From contig NZ_QXFN01000003.1 of NCBI RefSeq assembly GCF_004886325.1, positions 248,001 to 312,000 of the forward strand: a DNA stretch of 64,000 nucleotides, read 5' to 3'. Below, piece after piece: positions 47,005 to 55,973 of this stretch. The position numbers were made by a program, and so were the translations under genes. The stretch's first letter is position 1, and the number at the start of each line of letters is the position of its first letter. The DNA comes from Cellulomonas telluris (GTDB lineage: Bacteria > Actinomycetota > Actinomycetes > Actinomycetales > Cellulomonadaceae). Below the pieces are notes generated by a model, which was given only the letters and a program-made list of their open reading frames with translations, ran no database searches and was not told the origin of the DNA.

Positions 47005-47766
47005 GTGTACGCACCGGAGCGCCACCAGCAGATCCTCAGCAGGGCCCGTACCGACGGGCGCGTCGACGTGACGCGCTTGGCCGACGAGCTCGACGTCACG
47101 CCCGAGACGATCCGCCGGGACCTCACCGCGCTCGAGCGGCACGGCCTCGTGCGGCGCGTTCACGGCGGCGCCATCCCCGTCGAGCGCCTCGGCTTCGAAC
47201 CCGGCCTCGCCGACCGCGAGGGCATGCTCGCGGGGGAGAAGGAGCGCATCGCCAAGGCCGCGCTCGACGAGCTGCCCGACGGCGGGTCGGTCCTCCTCGA
47301 CGCCGGCACGACCACGGTCCGCCTCGCGGAGCTGCTCCCCACGGACCGCGAGCTGACGGTCGTCACCCACGCCCTGCCCGTCGCGACCGTCCTGGCGCCC
47401 CGGCCCGGCACCACGCTGCACCTCGTCGGCGGGACCGTGCGCGGCCGCACCCTCGCCGCCGTCGGCTCCTGGGCCCTGCGCGACCTCGCGGAGATCCACG
47501 TCGACGTCGCCTTCCTGGGCGCCAACGGCATCACCGCCGAGCACGGGGTCACGACGCCCGACCTCGGGGAGGCCGCCGTCAAGCGGGCGCTCGTCGCGGC
47601 CGCCCGCCGCACCGTCGTCCTGGCCGACCACACGAAGGTGGGGCGCGTCGACCTCGCCCGCGTCGTCGACCTCGCCGCCGTCGACACCCTCGTGACCGAC
47701 TCGGCCGTGGAGCCCGAGCTCGCCGACGAGATCGAGCAGGCCGGCACACGGGTGGTGCGCGCGTGA
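47005..47766 (+). CDS. fruR: DeoR-family repressor of the fructose operon
   Basis: Sugar-phosphate-responsive repressor, 253 residues. The DeoR HTH at 1-57 has ERHQQILSRARTDGRVDVTR and ELDVTPETIRRDLTALERHG. The ligand domain has SVLLDAGTTTVRLAELLP, GGTVRGRTLAAVGSWALRDL and VDVAFLGANGIT, the usual effector site. Location directly before fruK suggests that fructose-1-phosphate is the inducer and that it is autoregulated. GTG at 47005; stop overlaps fruK. Confidence 0.9.
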   Translation: MYAPERHQQILSRARTDGRVDVTRLADELDVTPETIRRDLTALERHGLVRRVHGGAIPVERLGFEPGLADREGMLAGEKERIAKAALDELPDGGSVLLDAGTTTVRLAELLPTDRELTVVTHALPVATVLAPRPGTTLHLVGGTVRGRTLAAVGSWALRDLAEIHVDVAFLGANGITAEHGVTTPDLGEAAVKRALVAAARRTVVLADHTKVGRVDLARVVDLAAVDTLVTDSAVEPELADEIEQAGTRVVRA

Positions 47767-48716
47767 TCGTCACCGTCACCCCCAACCCGAGCGTGGACCG
47801 GGCGCTCGACCTCGACCGCCTCGAGGTCGGGGAGGTCAACCGCGCGCACACCACGCACGTGCACCCGGGCGGCAAGGGCATCAACGTCGCCCGGGCGCTC
47901 GCCCGGCACGACGTGGCCGCGCTCGCGGTCGTCCCCACCGGCGGCCCCGACGGGGCCCGGCTGTCCGCGCTGCTCGCCGAGCACGGCGTCGCCGCCGTGC
48001 CCGTCCCGGTCGCCGGCGACACGCGCACCAACATCACGCTCGTCGACGCGGACGGCCGCACGACCAAGGTGAACGCCCCCGGCCCGCAGCTGACCGACGC
48101 CGAGGTCGACGCGCTGCTCGCCGCCGTCGAGGCGCAGCTCGCGACCGGGCCGCGGGCCGTGGTCGCCGCGGGGTCGCTGCCCGCCGGCGCGGGCGACGCG
48201 TTCTTCGTCCGCCTCGCCGCGCTCGCGGGCCGCCACCACGTCCCGCTCGTGCTCGACTCGTCGGGCGCCCCGCTCGCCCGCGCCGTGCGGGCGGGCGGCC
48301 TCACGCTCGTCAAGCCGAACGAGCAGGAGCTCGGCGAGCTCGTCGGGCGCGAGCTCGTCACCGTCGGGGACGTCGTCGCCGCCGCGCAGGAGGTCGTCGA
48401 GCAGGGGACGCGGGGCGTGCTCGTGAGCCTCGGCGCGCACGGTGCGCTGCTGGTCTGCCGCGACGCCCCGCACCCCTGGTGGGCCGGCGGTCCGCCGCTC
48501 GTGCCGCTGTCCACCGTCGGCGCGGGGGACTCGACCCTCGCCGGCTTCCTCGCCGCCGCCGGGCCCGCGCCCGAGCGGCTGCGCACCGCGGTCGCGTGGG
48601 GACGCGCGGCCGTGCTCCGGCCCGGCACCGAGGTGCCCGGCCCCGACGACCTGGACCTCGGCGCCGTGCGCGTCGTGGCCGACCCCGACCCGCACCTGGC
48701 CCTCAAGGAGCTCTGA
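47763..48716 (+). CDS. fruK: 1-phosphofructokinase
   Basis: PfkB-family kinase that turns fructose-1-phosphate, the PTS product, into fructose-1,6-bisphosphate. It has VTPNPSVDRALDLDRLEVGE, HPGGKGINVARALARH, a KPNEQELGELVG motif and the catalytic STVGAGDSTLAGFLA with Asp base. Product 317 residues. Start overlaps the fruR stop (GTGA) and the EIIA gene begins 1 nt after its own stop. Confidence 0.94.
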   Translation: MIVTVTPNPSVDRALDLDRLEVGEVNRAHTTHVHPGGKGINVARALARHDVAALAVVPTGGPDGARLSALLAEHGVAAVPVPVAGDTRTNITLVDADGRTTKVNAPGPQLTDAEVDALLAAVEAQLATGPRAVVAAGSLPAGAGDAFFVRLAALAGRHHVPLVLDSSGAPLARAVRAGGLTLVKPNEQELGELVGRELVTVGDVVAAAQEVVEQGTRGVLVSLGAHGALLVCRDAPHPWWAGGPPLVPLSTVGAGDSTLAGFLAAAGPAPERLRTAVAWGRAAVLRPGTEVPGPDDLDLGAVRVVADPDPHLALKEL

Positions 48717-48717
48717 C

Positions 48718-49185
48718 ATGACCACGTCGGCCGCCACACCCCTGATCACCCCCGAGCTCGTCGCCGTCGACCTGCACGCGACCGACCGCGTCGCCGCGAC
48801 GCGCGCGCTCGTCGACCTGCTCGCCGCCGCCGGCCGCGTCACCGACGCCGACGGGTTCACCGCCGACGTCGCCGCGCGCGAGGCGCAGATGGCCACCGGC
48901 ATGCCCGGCGGCGTCGGCCTGCCGCACGCGCGCTCCGAGCACGTCGTCGCGCCGAGCCTCGCCGTCGGCAAGCTCGCGCAGGGCGTCGACTGGGGCGCCC
49001 CGGACGGGCCCGCCCGGCTGGTCTTCCTCATCGCGGCGCCGGCCAGCGGCGACGCCGACCACCTGCAGATCCTCGCCGCGCTCGCCCGCCGCCTGGTGCA
49101 CGAGTCGTTCCGGGCCTCGCTGCTCGAGGCGCCCGACGCGCGGACCGTCGCCGACATCGTCACCCGAGAGGTCGTGCCCTCATGA
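48718..49185 (+). CDS. PTS fructose EIIA component
   Basis: Phosphocarrier of the fructose PTS, 155 residues, EIIA-Fru (PTS_EIIA_2) fold. The phosphorylated His70 is in GGVGLPHARSEHV. VFLIAAPASGDADHLQILA is a family signature. It receives phosphate from HPr and passes it to EIIB of the next gene. Its stop overlaps the EIIBC start as ATGA. Confidence 0.93.
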   Translation: MTTSAATPLITPELVAVDLHATDRVAATRALVDLLAAAGRVTDADGFTADVAAREAQMATGMPGGVGLPHARSEHVVAPSLAVGKLAQGVDWGAPDGPARLVFLIAAPASGDADHLQILAALARRLVHESFRASLLEAPDARTVADIVTREVVPS

Positions 49186-50705
49186 AGCTCGTCGCCGTGA
49201 CCTCGTGCCCCACGGGGATCGCCCACACGTACATGGCCGCCGAGGCGCTCGAGCAGGCCGGCAGGGCCGCCGGGCACGAGGTGCACGTCGAGACCCAGGG
49301 CGCCGCCGGCTCGACGCCGCTCGACCCCGCCCTCGTCGCGTCCGCCGACGGCGTCATCTACGCCGCCGACCTCGAGGTGAAGGACAAGCAGCGCTTCGCC
49401 GGCAAGCCGTTCGTCGACGTCGGCGTGAAGAAGGCGGTGCACGACGCGCCGGGTGTCATCTCCGCCGCCGTCGCGGCGGTGGAGTCCGCCCCCGCCGCCA
49501 GCACGCCGGCACCGCCCACCGCCGCCGTCCCGGCCCCCGCGGCCGCCGCCGACCGGGGCCCCGGCACGGGCACCCGGGTCCGGCAGTGGCTCATGACCGG
49601 CGTCTCCTACATGATCCCGTTCGTCGCCGCGGGCGGGATCCTCATCGCGCTGAGCTTCATGCTCGCGCAGGTGGCCTGGGGCGGCGCCCAGGGGGCCGTG
49701 GAGGTCACGGCCGTCGACGCGGCCGAGGTCGTCGCGGCGTTCGACCCCGCCTCGCTGCAGGACTGGTCGGTGATCCTGCTGAGGACAGGCCAGCTCGCGT
49801 TCGGGTTCCTCGTGCCCGTGCTGTCCGGGTTCATCGCGTACGGCATCGCCGACCGGCCCGGCCTCGTGCCCGGCTTCCTGGGCGGCGCCGCGGCCGTGTT
49901 CGTGGGCGCCGGGTTCCTCGGCGGGCTCGTCACCGGCTTCCTCGCCGGGTTCGTGGCGCTGTGGATCAGCCGCTGGAACGTGCCGAAGGGCGTACGCGGC
50001 ATCATGCCGGTCGTCGTCATCCCGCTGCTGTCGTCCGCGGTCGTCGGGATCGTCATGCTCGTGCTGATCGGCCGGCCGATCGCCGCCGCCATGGAGGGGC
50101 TCACGAGCTGGCTGAACGGCCTGTCCGGCGCGAACCTCGTGCTCATGGGCGCGCTGCTCGGCGCCATGATGGGCTTCGACCTCGGCGGGCCGGTCAACAA
50201 GGTGGCGTACACGTTCGCCGTCACCGGGCTCGCGACCGAGGGGCTGACCACCGGCGCCGTGCAGTACCAGGTGATGGCCGCCGTGATGGCCGCGGGCATG
50301 GTCGCCCCGCTCGCGCTCGCGCTGGCGACGACCGTCCGCAAGCGCCTGTTCACGCACGCCGAGCAGGAGAACGGCAAGGCGGCGTGGCTGCTCGGGGCGT
50401 CCTTCATCTCCGAGGGCGCCATCCCGTTCGCCGCCGCCGACCCGTGGCGCGTCATCGTGTCCTCGCTCGTCGGGTCCAGCGTCACCGGGGCGCTCGTCAT
50501 GGCGTTCGGGTCCTCGCTCGTCGCCCCGCACGGCGGCGTCTGGGTGCTCCCGCTCATCGGCAACCCGCTCGGCTTCCTCGCCGCGGTCGTCGCCGGCGTC
50601 CTCGTCTCCGCGCTGCTCGTGGTGGTCCTCAAGACCGTCAAGCGCGACCCCCTCGTCGCGGCGGACCGTGCCGACGACGACGACCGCGACCTCGTCGCGG
50701 CCTGA
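49182..50705 (+). CDS. PTS fructose EIIBC permease
   Basis: Fructose-specific permease, 507 residues. The EIIB domain (1-100) has the phosphocysteine Cys9 in VTSCPTGIAHTYMAAEAL. An Ala/Pro linker (about 105-125) leads to the EIIC membrane domain with eight or more helices, including GVSYMIPFVAAGGILIALSF and MGFDLGGPVNKVAYTF. It imports fructose as fructose-1-phosphate. EIIA is a separate gene here instead of a fused EIIABC. Confidence 0.94.
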   Translation: MKLVAVTSCPTGIAHTYMAAEALEQAGRAAGHEVHVETQGAAGSTPLDPALVASADGVIYAADLEVKDKQRFAGKPFVDVGVKKAVHDAPGVISAAVAAVESAPAASTPAPPTAAVPAPAAAADRGPGTGTRVRQWLMTGVSYMIPFVAAGGILIALSFMLAQVAWGGAQGAVEVTAVDAAEVVAAFDPASLQDWSVILLRTGQLAFGFLVPVLSGFIAYGIADRPGLVPGFLGGAAAVFVGAGFLGGLVTGFLAGFVALWISRWNVPKGVRGIMPVVVIPLLSSAVVGIVMLVLIGRPIAAAMEGLTSWLNGLSGANLVLMGALLGAMMGFDLGGPVNKVAYTFAVTGLATEGLTTGAVQYQVMAAVMAAGMVAPLALALATTVRKRLFTHAEQENGKAAWLLGASFISEGAIPFAAADPWRVIVSSLVGSSVTGALVMAFGSSLVAPHGGVWVLPLIGNPLGFLAAVVAGVLVSALLVVVLKTVKRDPLVAADRADDDDRDLVAA

Positions 50706-50745
50706 CCCTCCCGAACCCGCACGACCCCACCACCGAGGAGCCCTC

Positions 50746-51063
50746 ATGGCCGAGCGCACCGTCGCCGTCGCGTCCCGCGTCGGGCTGCACGCCCGCCCCG
50801 CGATGCTGTTCACCCAGGCCGTCGCGGCCGGCGGCGTGCCCGTCACGATCGCCCGGCAGGGCGGCGCCCCCGTGGACGCCTCCAGCATCCTGTTCGTCAT
50901 GTCGCTGGGCGTGCCGCACGGCGAGGAGGTCGTGCTGCACGCGGACGGGCCGCACGCCGACCGGGTCCTCGACGAGCTCGTCGCGCTGCTGTCCACCGAC
51001 CTCGACGCGCCCGAGGCCGGGGGCGACGGCGCCGGTGCGCCCGCGGCCGAGGCGTCGTCGTGA
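50746..51063 (+). CDS. ptsH: Phosphocarrier protein HPr
   Basis: General PTS phosphocarrier, 105 residues. His15 in RVGLHARPAMLF is the phosphorylation site and a serine sits at position 46 (DASSILFVMSLG), the regulatory site in low-GC bacteria. About 20 Ala/Gly residues extend the C-terminus. A GAGGAG Shine-Dalgarno at 50735-50740 lies 5 nt before the ATG. Its stop overlaps ptsI. Confidence 0.94.
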   Translation: MAERTVAVASRVGLHARPAMLFTQAVAAGGVPVTIARQGGAPVDASSILFVMSLGVPHGEEVVLHADGPHADRVLDELVALLSTDLDAPEAGGDGAGAPAAEASS

Positions 51064-52775
51064 CCGCCGCGACGGTCGGCGCCCCCGGGGTGCTGCAGGG
51101 CGTCGGGGTGGGGCGCCGGGCCGTCGTGGGCCCCGTCGCCCAGGTCCGGTCCGCGCCCGACGTCCCGCCGGACGCCGCCGTGCAGGTGGACGGCCGGCCC
51201 GCGACGCCGCAGGAGACGCACGCGGCCGTCGAGAGCGCGTTCGCCGAGGTCGCGGAGAGCCTGCGGGCCCAGTCCGCGGCCGCCGGCGGCACCGTCGGGG
51301 ACGTCCTCGCGGCCACCGCGCAGATGGCGGCCGACAACGCGCTGCGCACGCAGGTGCTCGCCCGCGTCGACGCGGGCGAGCCGCCCGTCGCGGCGCTGGA
51401 CGGCGTCGTCGACATGTTCGCGGCGATGTTCACGCAGGCCGGCGGGTACCTGGCCGAGCGGGTCACCGACCTGCGCTCGGTGCGCGACCGCGTGGTCGCG
51501 CGGGTCCTCGGCCTGCCGGACCCGGGCGTGCCGCGGCTCGCGCGGCCGTCGGTCGTCGTCGCCCGCGACCTCGCCCCGGCCGACACAGCGGCGCTCGACC
51601 TGGAGAACGTGCTGGCCATCGTCACCGAGCTGGGTGGCCCGACCGGGCACACCGCGATCATCGCGGGGCAGCTCGGGCTGCCGTGCGTCGTGCGGGTCAC
51701 CGGTGCGACCGGCCTGGAGGACGGGGTCGAGGTCGCCGTCGACGCCGCCGCGGGGACGGTCACGCCGCACCCGGGGGCCGACCTGCGTGCAGAGCTGGAC
51801 CGCCGCCGCGCCGCCGACGAGCTCCTCACCGCCGACACCGCCCCGGGCGCCACCGCCGACGGGCACGCCGTGGCGCTGCTCGCGAACGTCGGCACACCCG
51901 CCGACGCCGAGCGGCTCGGCGGCTCCGGCGCCGAGGGGGTCGGGCTGTTCCGCACCGAGGTGCTCTTCCTCGAGCGCACGCAGGCGCCGACGGTCGAGGA
52001 GCAGGCGGAGGCGTACGCCGCCGTGCTCCGCGCCCTCGACGGGCGCAAGGTCGTGGTCCGCACGCTCGACGCGGGCGCCGACAAGCCGCTCGCGTTCGCG
52101 ACCCAGCCCGACGAGGAGAACCCCGCGCTCGGTGTGCGCGGCTACCGCCTGGTCCGCCCGCACCCCGAGCTGCTGCGCACGCAGCTCGAGGCGCTCGCCC
52201 GCGCGCAGGAGGCGACCGGGACCACGCCGTGGGTGATGGCGCCGATGATCGCGACGGCCGACGAGGCGCGTGACTTCGCGGCGCAGGCCCGTGCCGCCGG
52301 TGTCGCCACGGTGGGCGTCATGGTCGAGGTCCCGGCCGTCGCGCTGCGGGCGCGCGACGTCCTCGCGGAGGTCGACTTCGTCTCCCTCGGCACCAACGAC
52401 CTGGCGCAGTACACGATGGCCACCGACCGGCTGCGGGGCGAGCTCGCCGACCTGCTCGACGCCTGGCAGCCCGCGGTGCTCGACCTCGTGGCGGCGACCG
52501 CGGCGGCGGGCGTCGAGGCCGGCAAGCCCGTCGGCGTCTGCGGGGAGTCCGCGTCCGACCCGCTCATGGCCCTCGTGCTGGTCGGGCTCGGCGTGACGAG
52601 CCTGTCCATGGCGGCCGGCGCGCTGCCCGCCGTGCGGTACGCCGTGCGCCGGCACACGCACGAGCGGTGCGTCGCGATGGCGGCGGCGGCCCGGGCGGCG
52701 CGCTCGGCGGCGGACGGCCGGGCGGCGGTGCTCGCGCTCGCGGACCCGCAGGTGCGGGCGACGCTCGGCCTCTGA
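51060..52775 (+). CDS. ptsI: PTS enzyme I
   Basis: PEP-protein phosphotransferase that starts the PTS phosphate relay, 571 residues. The phosphohistidine is His197 in ELGGPTGHTAIIA; the common form is GG(R/P)TSHTAI, so Ser is replaced by Gly. The PEP-binding domain has GSGAEGVGLFRTEVLFLER, LDAGADKPLAF, VDFVSLGTNDLAQYTMATDR and the catalytic Cys494 in VGVCGESASDP. GTG at 51060 overlaps the HPr stop. It is the last gene of the operon. Confidence 0.94.
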   Translation: MTAATVGAPGVLQGVGVGRRAVVGPVAQVRSAPDVPPDAAVQVDGRPATPQETHAAVESAFAEVAESLRAQSAAAGGTVGDVLAATAQMAADNALRTQVLARVDAGEPPVAALDGVVDMFAAMFTQAGGYLAERVTDLRSVRDRVVARVLGLPDPGVPRLARPSVVVARDLAPADTAALDLENVLAIVTELGGPTGHTAIIAGQLGLPCVVRVTGATGLEDGVEVAVDAAAGTVTPHPGADLRAELDRRRAADELLTADTAPGATADGHAVALLANVGTPADAERLGGSGAEGVGLFRTEVLFLERTQAPTVEEQAEAYAAVLRALDGRKVVVRTLDAGADKPLAFATQPDEENPALGVRGYRLVRPHPELLRTQLEALARAQEATGTTPWVMAPMIATADEARDFAAQARAAGVATVGVMVEVPAVALRARDVLAEVDFVSLGTNDLAQYTMATDRLRGELADLLDAWQPAVLDLVAATAAAGVEAGKPVGVCGESASDPLMALVLVGLGVTSLSMAAGALPAVRYAVRRHTHERCVAMAAAARAARSAADGRAAVLALADPQVRATLGL

Positions 52776-52946
52776 CGCCAGGACGGGACCCGCCCGCGTC
52801 GCGCGACCCGGCGAGCGCACTCTCGTGCATCCCTGGCGCAGCCCGTGAAGGGCACCAGGTTGCGTTCGACCGGGATCGGCGAGGCGAGGAGGCGGACGGG
52901 GCCCGTCGCGGCCGGGCGGCCGAGGACGGGCCCGCCGCCCGGACGC

Positions 52947-53002
52947 CGAACGGGACGTGATCCGTCGGTGCCGCGCAGCACGTGCGAACCATGTCCCGTT
53001 CG
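52947..53002. repeat. Long-armed inverted repeat before the aldehyde dehydrogenase gene
   Basis: CGAACGGGACGTG (52947-52959) pairs with CATGTCCCGTTCG (52990-53002) over 13 bp with one wobble and a 30-nt loop. It could end the PTS transcript or bind a regulator of the next gene. The rest of the 288-nt gap shows only the -10 at 53052. Confidence 0.5.
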
Positions 53003-53051
53003 TCGGCCCCGGGTTCCGGGGCCGGGCGCGGGGGGCGGGGCACGTGCGGCG

Positions 53052-53057
53052 TAGCCT
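53052..53057 (+). promoter_or_regulatory. -10 hexamer for the aldehyde dehydrogenase (leaderless)
   Basis: TAGCCT followed by GGCGCG and the ATG at 53064. Confidence 0.55.
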
Positions 53058-53063
53058 GGCGCG

Positions 53064-54677
53064 ATGGCGCACGAGCATGCCGACCTGCACGACCCGGAGA
53101 CCGACCCGCTCGCCACCTACGTCCTCGAACCCGACGACGTGCGGCCCCTGCTCGCCCGGGTCGTCGCCGGGCCCGGGCACGCGACGCACGCCGCCACGGC
53201 GCCGTTCACGGGGGCGCCCATCGCGGCCGTCCCGCTCACGACGCCGGACGACCTCCCCGCCGCCGCGCGCCGTGCCCGCGCCGCGCAGCGGCTGTGGGCG
53301 GCCCGTCCGCTGCGCGAGCGCACCGCCCTGCTGCTGCGCGTCCACGACCTGCTGCTGGAGCGGCAGAGCGACGTGCTGGACCTGATCCAGGTGGAGACCG
53401 GCAAGGCCCGCACGCACGCGTGGGAGGAGGTCGGCGACGTCGCGAACGCGGCGCGCTGGCACGCCCTGCGCGCGCGGTGGCTGCTCGCGCCGCGGCACGT
53501 GCGCGGGCTCGTCCCCGGGTTCACCTCCGCGCGGGTCGAGCGCGTCCCGCACGGCGTCGTCGGGGTCGTCACGCCGTGGAACTACCCGCTGTCCCTCGGG
53601 CTCGGCGACGCGCTGACGGCCGTCGTCGCCGGGAACGCCGTGCTGCTGCGGGCCGACCCGCAGACCGCGCTCACGCTGCTGTGGGCCGCGGAGCTGCTGG
53701 AGGACGCGGGCGCGCCGGAGGACCTCGTGCAGGTGCTCGTCGGCGGTCCGGACGTCGGCATGGCGCTGCTCGAGCACGTCGACCACGCGGTGTTCACGGG
53801 CTCCACCCCGTCGGGGCGGGTCTTCGCGGCCCGGGCGGGGGAGCTGGGCGTCCCGGTGACGCTCGAGCTCGGCGGCAAGAACGCGATGTACGTCGCGGAC
53901 GACGTGGACGTCGAGGCCGCCGCCGAGGGGGTCGTGCGCGCGTGCTTCGGGTCCGCCGGGCAGGTCTGCGCGGGTGTCGAGCGGCTGTACGTGCACGCCG
54001 GGGTGCACGAGGCGTTCGTCGCCGCGTTCGTGCGCCGCACGGCGGCGCTGCGGCTGGGCGCCGGGCTCGACTACCGCAGCGACATGGGGTCGCTCGCCTC
54101 CGCCGACCAGCTCGCGCGGGTCGTCGAGCACGTCGAGGACGCGGTGGGGCTCGGCGCGACCGTGCTGACGGGCGGCGTGCAGCGGCCCGACCTGGGCCCG
54201 TGGTTCTACGCGCCGACGGTGCTGGCCGACGTCCCGCCCGAGGCGCGCGCGTACCGGGAGGAGACGTTCGGCCCCGTCGTCGCGGTGGAGCGCGTGCGGT
54301 CCGACGACGAGGCCGTCGCCGCGGTGAACGACACCGAGTACGGGCTGGTCGCCGGCGTGTGGGCCCGGGACGTGCGCCGCGCGCGGGGGATCGCCGCGCG
54401 GCTGCGGGTCGGCGCCGTCGTCGTCAACGAGACGCACCAGGCGCTGTGGGGGAGCGTCGGCGCGCCGATCGGCGGCGTCGGTGCCTCCGGGTACGGCCGG
54501 CGGCACGGCCGGGAGGGGCTGTGGGCGGCGACGTGGGAGCGGTCGGTCGTCGTGCAGCGAGGCGTGCACGGCGGGCGCGCGCTGGGGCTCGCGCAGGTGC
54601 AGGCGCTCGGCACGGAGGTGTGGCCGCGGGTGCTCACGCGCGCGCTGGAGGTGCAGCGGTCGCTGCGGCTGCCGTGA
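53064..54677 (+). CDS. Succinate-semialdehyde dehydrogenase-like aldehyde dehydrogenase
   Basis: NAD(P)-dependent aldehyde dehydrogenase, 537 residues. It has VGVVTPWNYPLSLGL (cofactor site), FTGSTPSGR, the general base Glu268 in LELGGKNAMY and nucleophile Cys302 in GSAGQVCAGVERL, then EETFGPVVAVERV. The sequence is nearest the GabD2-type succinic semialdehyde dehydrogenases of actinobacteria. About 50 C-terminal residues are unusual and include GRALGLAQVQALGTEVWPRV. Substrate is inferred from similarity only. Confidence 0.88.
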   Translation: MAHEHADLHDPETDPLATYVLEPDDVRPLLARVVAGPGHATHAATAPFTGAPIAAVPLTTPDDLPAAARRARAAQRLWAARPLRERTALLLRVHDLLLERQSDVLDLIQVETGKARTHAWEEVGDVANAARWHALRARWLLAPRHVRGLVPGFTSARVERVPHGVVGVVTPWNYPLSLGLGDALTAVVAGNAVLLRADPQTALTLLWAAELLEDAGAPEDLVQVLVGGPDVGMALLEHVDHAVFTGSTPSGRVFAARAGELGVPVTLELGGKNAMYVADDVDVEAAAEGVVRACFGSAGQVCAGVERLYVHAGVHEAFVAAFVRRTAALRLGAGLDYRSDMGSLASADQLARVVEHVEDAVGLGATVLTGGVQRPDLGPWFYAPTVLADVPPEARAYREETFGPVVAVERVRSDDEAVAAVNDTEYGLVAGVWARDVRRARGIAARLRVGAVVVNETHQALWGSVGAPIGGVGASGYGRRHGREGLWAATWERSVVVQRGVHGGRALGLAQVQALGTEVWPRVLTRALEVQRSLRLP

Positions 54678-54686
54678 GCCCCGGCG

Positions 54687-55910
54687 TCAGGCGTCGGCGC
54701 GCTCGGGGCGGCCCGTGCGGCCGGTGAGGACGCCCGCCAGCGCGACGACCGCGAGGCCGGCGAGCGGCACCACGAGCAGGCCGGTCCGCAGGCCGACCTC
54801 GTCGGCGACCGCGCCGACGACCGGCGGCGAGAGCAGGAACCCGAGCCGCATGAGCCACGACACGACCGTCAGCCCCGTGCCGTGCCTGAGGCCCGGCAGC
54901 TCGTCGGCCTGGTGCATCGCGGCGGGCACGAGCGTCGCCACGCCGAGGCCCGCGGCGGCGAACCCGAGCACCGTGCCCGGGACGGTCGGGAACGCCAGCG
55001 CGACGCCCATGCCGACGGCGACGACCACGCCGCCGGCCCGGGCGACCGCCCGCTGCCCGAAGCGGTCGACCAGCCGGTCGCCGAGCAGGCGGCCGACGAA
55101 CTGCGCGCCGACGAGCGCCACGAACCCGGCCGCGGCGACGGCCGACGCCGCACCGAGCGGCCCGGAGAGGTACACGGCCGCCCACGAGCTGCCGGCGTCC
55201 TCGACCACCGCACCGGCGACCGCGACGAGGACGAGCGCGCCCAGGACCAGCACGGTGCGGGCGCCCGCGGCCCGCAGCCCGCGCGCGGCCGGCGTCGCGT
55301 CCACGGCGTCGCCCGGCACCTCCGCGACGTCGGGACCCGGCAGGCAGTACCGCAGCGCCGTCAGGGCGACGACGGCGAACAGGACCGCCGTGACCGTGAG
55401 GTGCACGCCGCGCGGGACGTCGAGCGCGATGGCCGCCGCGGCCATGAGCCCGCCGGTCACGGCGCCGACGGACCACACCGCGTGGAAGGCGTTGAGGATC
55501 GAGCGGCCGTAGCGCCGCTGCACACGCAGGCCGTGCGCGTTCTGGGCGACGTCGGTCGCGGCGTCGGCCGCGCCGCCGACGAGCAGGGCGGCCGCGAACG
55601 CGACCGGCGACGGCATGAGCGCGGCGACGAGGATCGCCAGCCCCGTCGCCCACGTGCCCGCGACGGCGACGCGTGCCGAGCCGAACCGGCGGATCAGCGC
55701 GCCCGCGCCGAGGCCCGCGACGACCGCGCCCGTGGGGAAGGCGGCGACGGCGAGCCCGTACGCCGCGTTCGTGAGGTCGAGGTCGGCCTTCACCTCGGGG
55801 TAGCGCGGCACGAGGTTGGCGAACAGGGCGCCGTTGGTGAAGAACAGGGCCGCGACGGCGGCCCGCGCGAGCCGGTCGGAGCGCGCGGGGGCGAGGGTGG
55901 CGAAGGCCAT
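54687..55910 (-). CDS. MFS transporter
   Basis: Major facilitator permease, 407 residues, twelve predicted helices. It has FFTNGALFANLVPRYPEVKA, RRFGSARVAVAGTWATGLA between helices 2 and 3, and VGRLLGDRLVDRFGQRAVAR in the second half. Proteins like this are usually annotated as drug or sugar exporters of the FucP/YbjJ-like group; the substrate is unknown. ATG at 55910 has TACGAT 7 nt upstream inside a palindromic operator. It is convergent with the aldehyde dehydrogenase, 9 nt apart. Confidence 0.86.
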   Translation of the reverse strand: MAFATLAPARSDRLARAAVAALFFTNGALFANLVPRYPEVKADLDLTNAAYGLAVAAFPTGAVVAGLGAGALIRRFGSARVAVAGTWATGLAILVAALMPSPVAFAAALLVGGAADAATDVAQNAHGLRVQRRYGRSILNAFHAVWSVGAVTGGLMAAAAIALDVPRGVHLTVTAVLFAVVALTALRYCLPGPDVAEVPGDAVDATPAARGLRAAGARTVLVLGALVLVAVAGAVVEDAGSSWAAVYLSGPLGAASAVAAAGFVALVGAQFVGRLLGDRLVDRFGQRAVARAGGVVVAVGMGVALAFPTVPGTVLGFAAAGLGVATLVPAAMHQADELPGLRHGTGLTVVSWLMRLGFLLSPPVVGAVADEVGLRTGLLVVPLAGLAVVALAGVLTGRTGRPERADA

Positions 55911-55918
55911 GTGGTCGA

Positions 55919-55940
55919 TCGTACACACGGATGTGTACGA
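55919..55940. promoter_or_regulatory. Palindromic operator of the MFS gene
   Basis: TCGTACACA-CGGA-TGTGTACGA, 9-bp perfect arms. The minus-strand -10 TACGAT (55918-55923) overlaps its near arm, so a bound TetR/MarR-like repressor would block initiation. No such regulator gene is adjacent. Confidence 0.65.
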
Positions 55941-55973
55941 CCGAACACATGGACTCCGGGGCGTCCGCGGCGG

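Noticed and set aside
47160-54569. A 2469-codon open frame on the minus strand
   Set aside because: It lies opposite the fully recognisable fructose PTS operon and aldehyde dehydrogenase, and its translation is low-complexity Arg/Asp/Gly/His. Long antisense frames are expected at this GC content.
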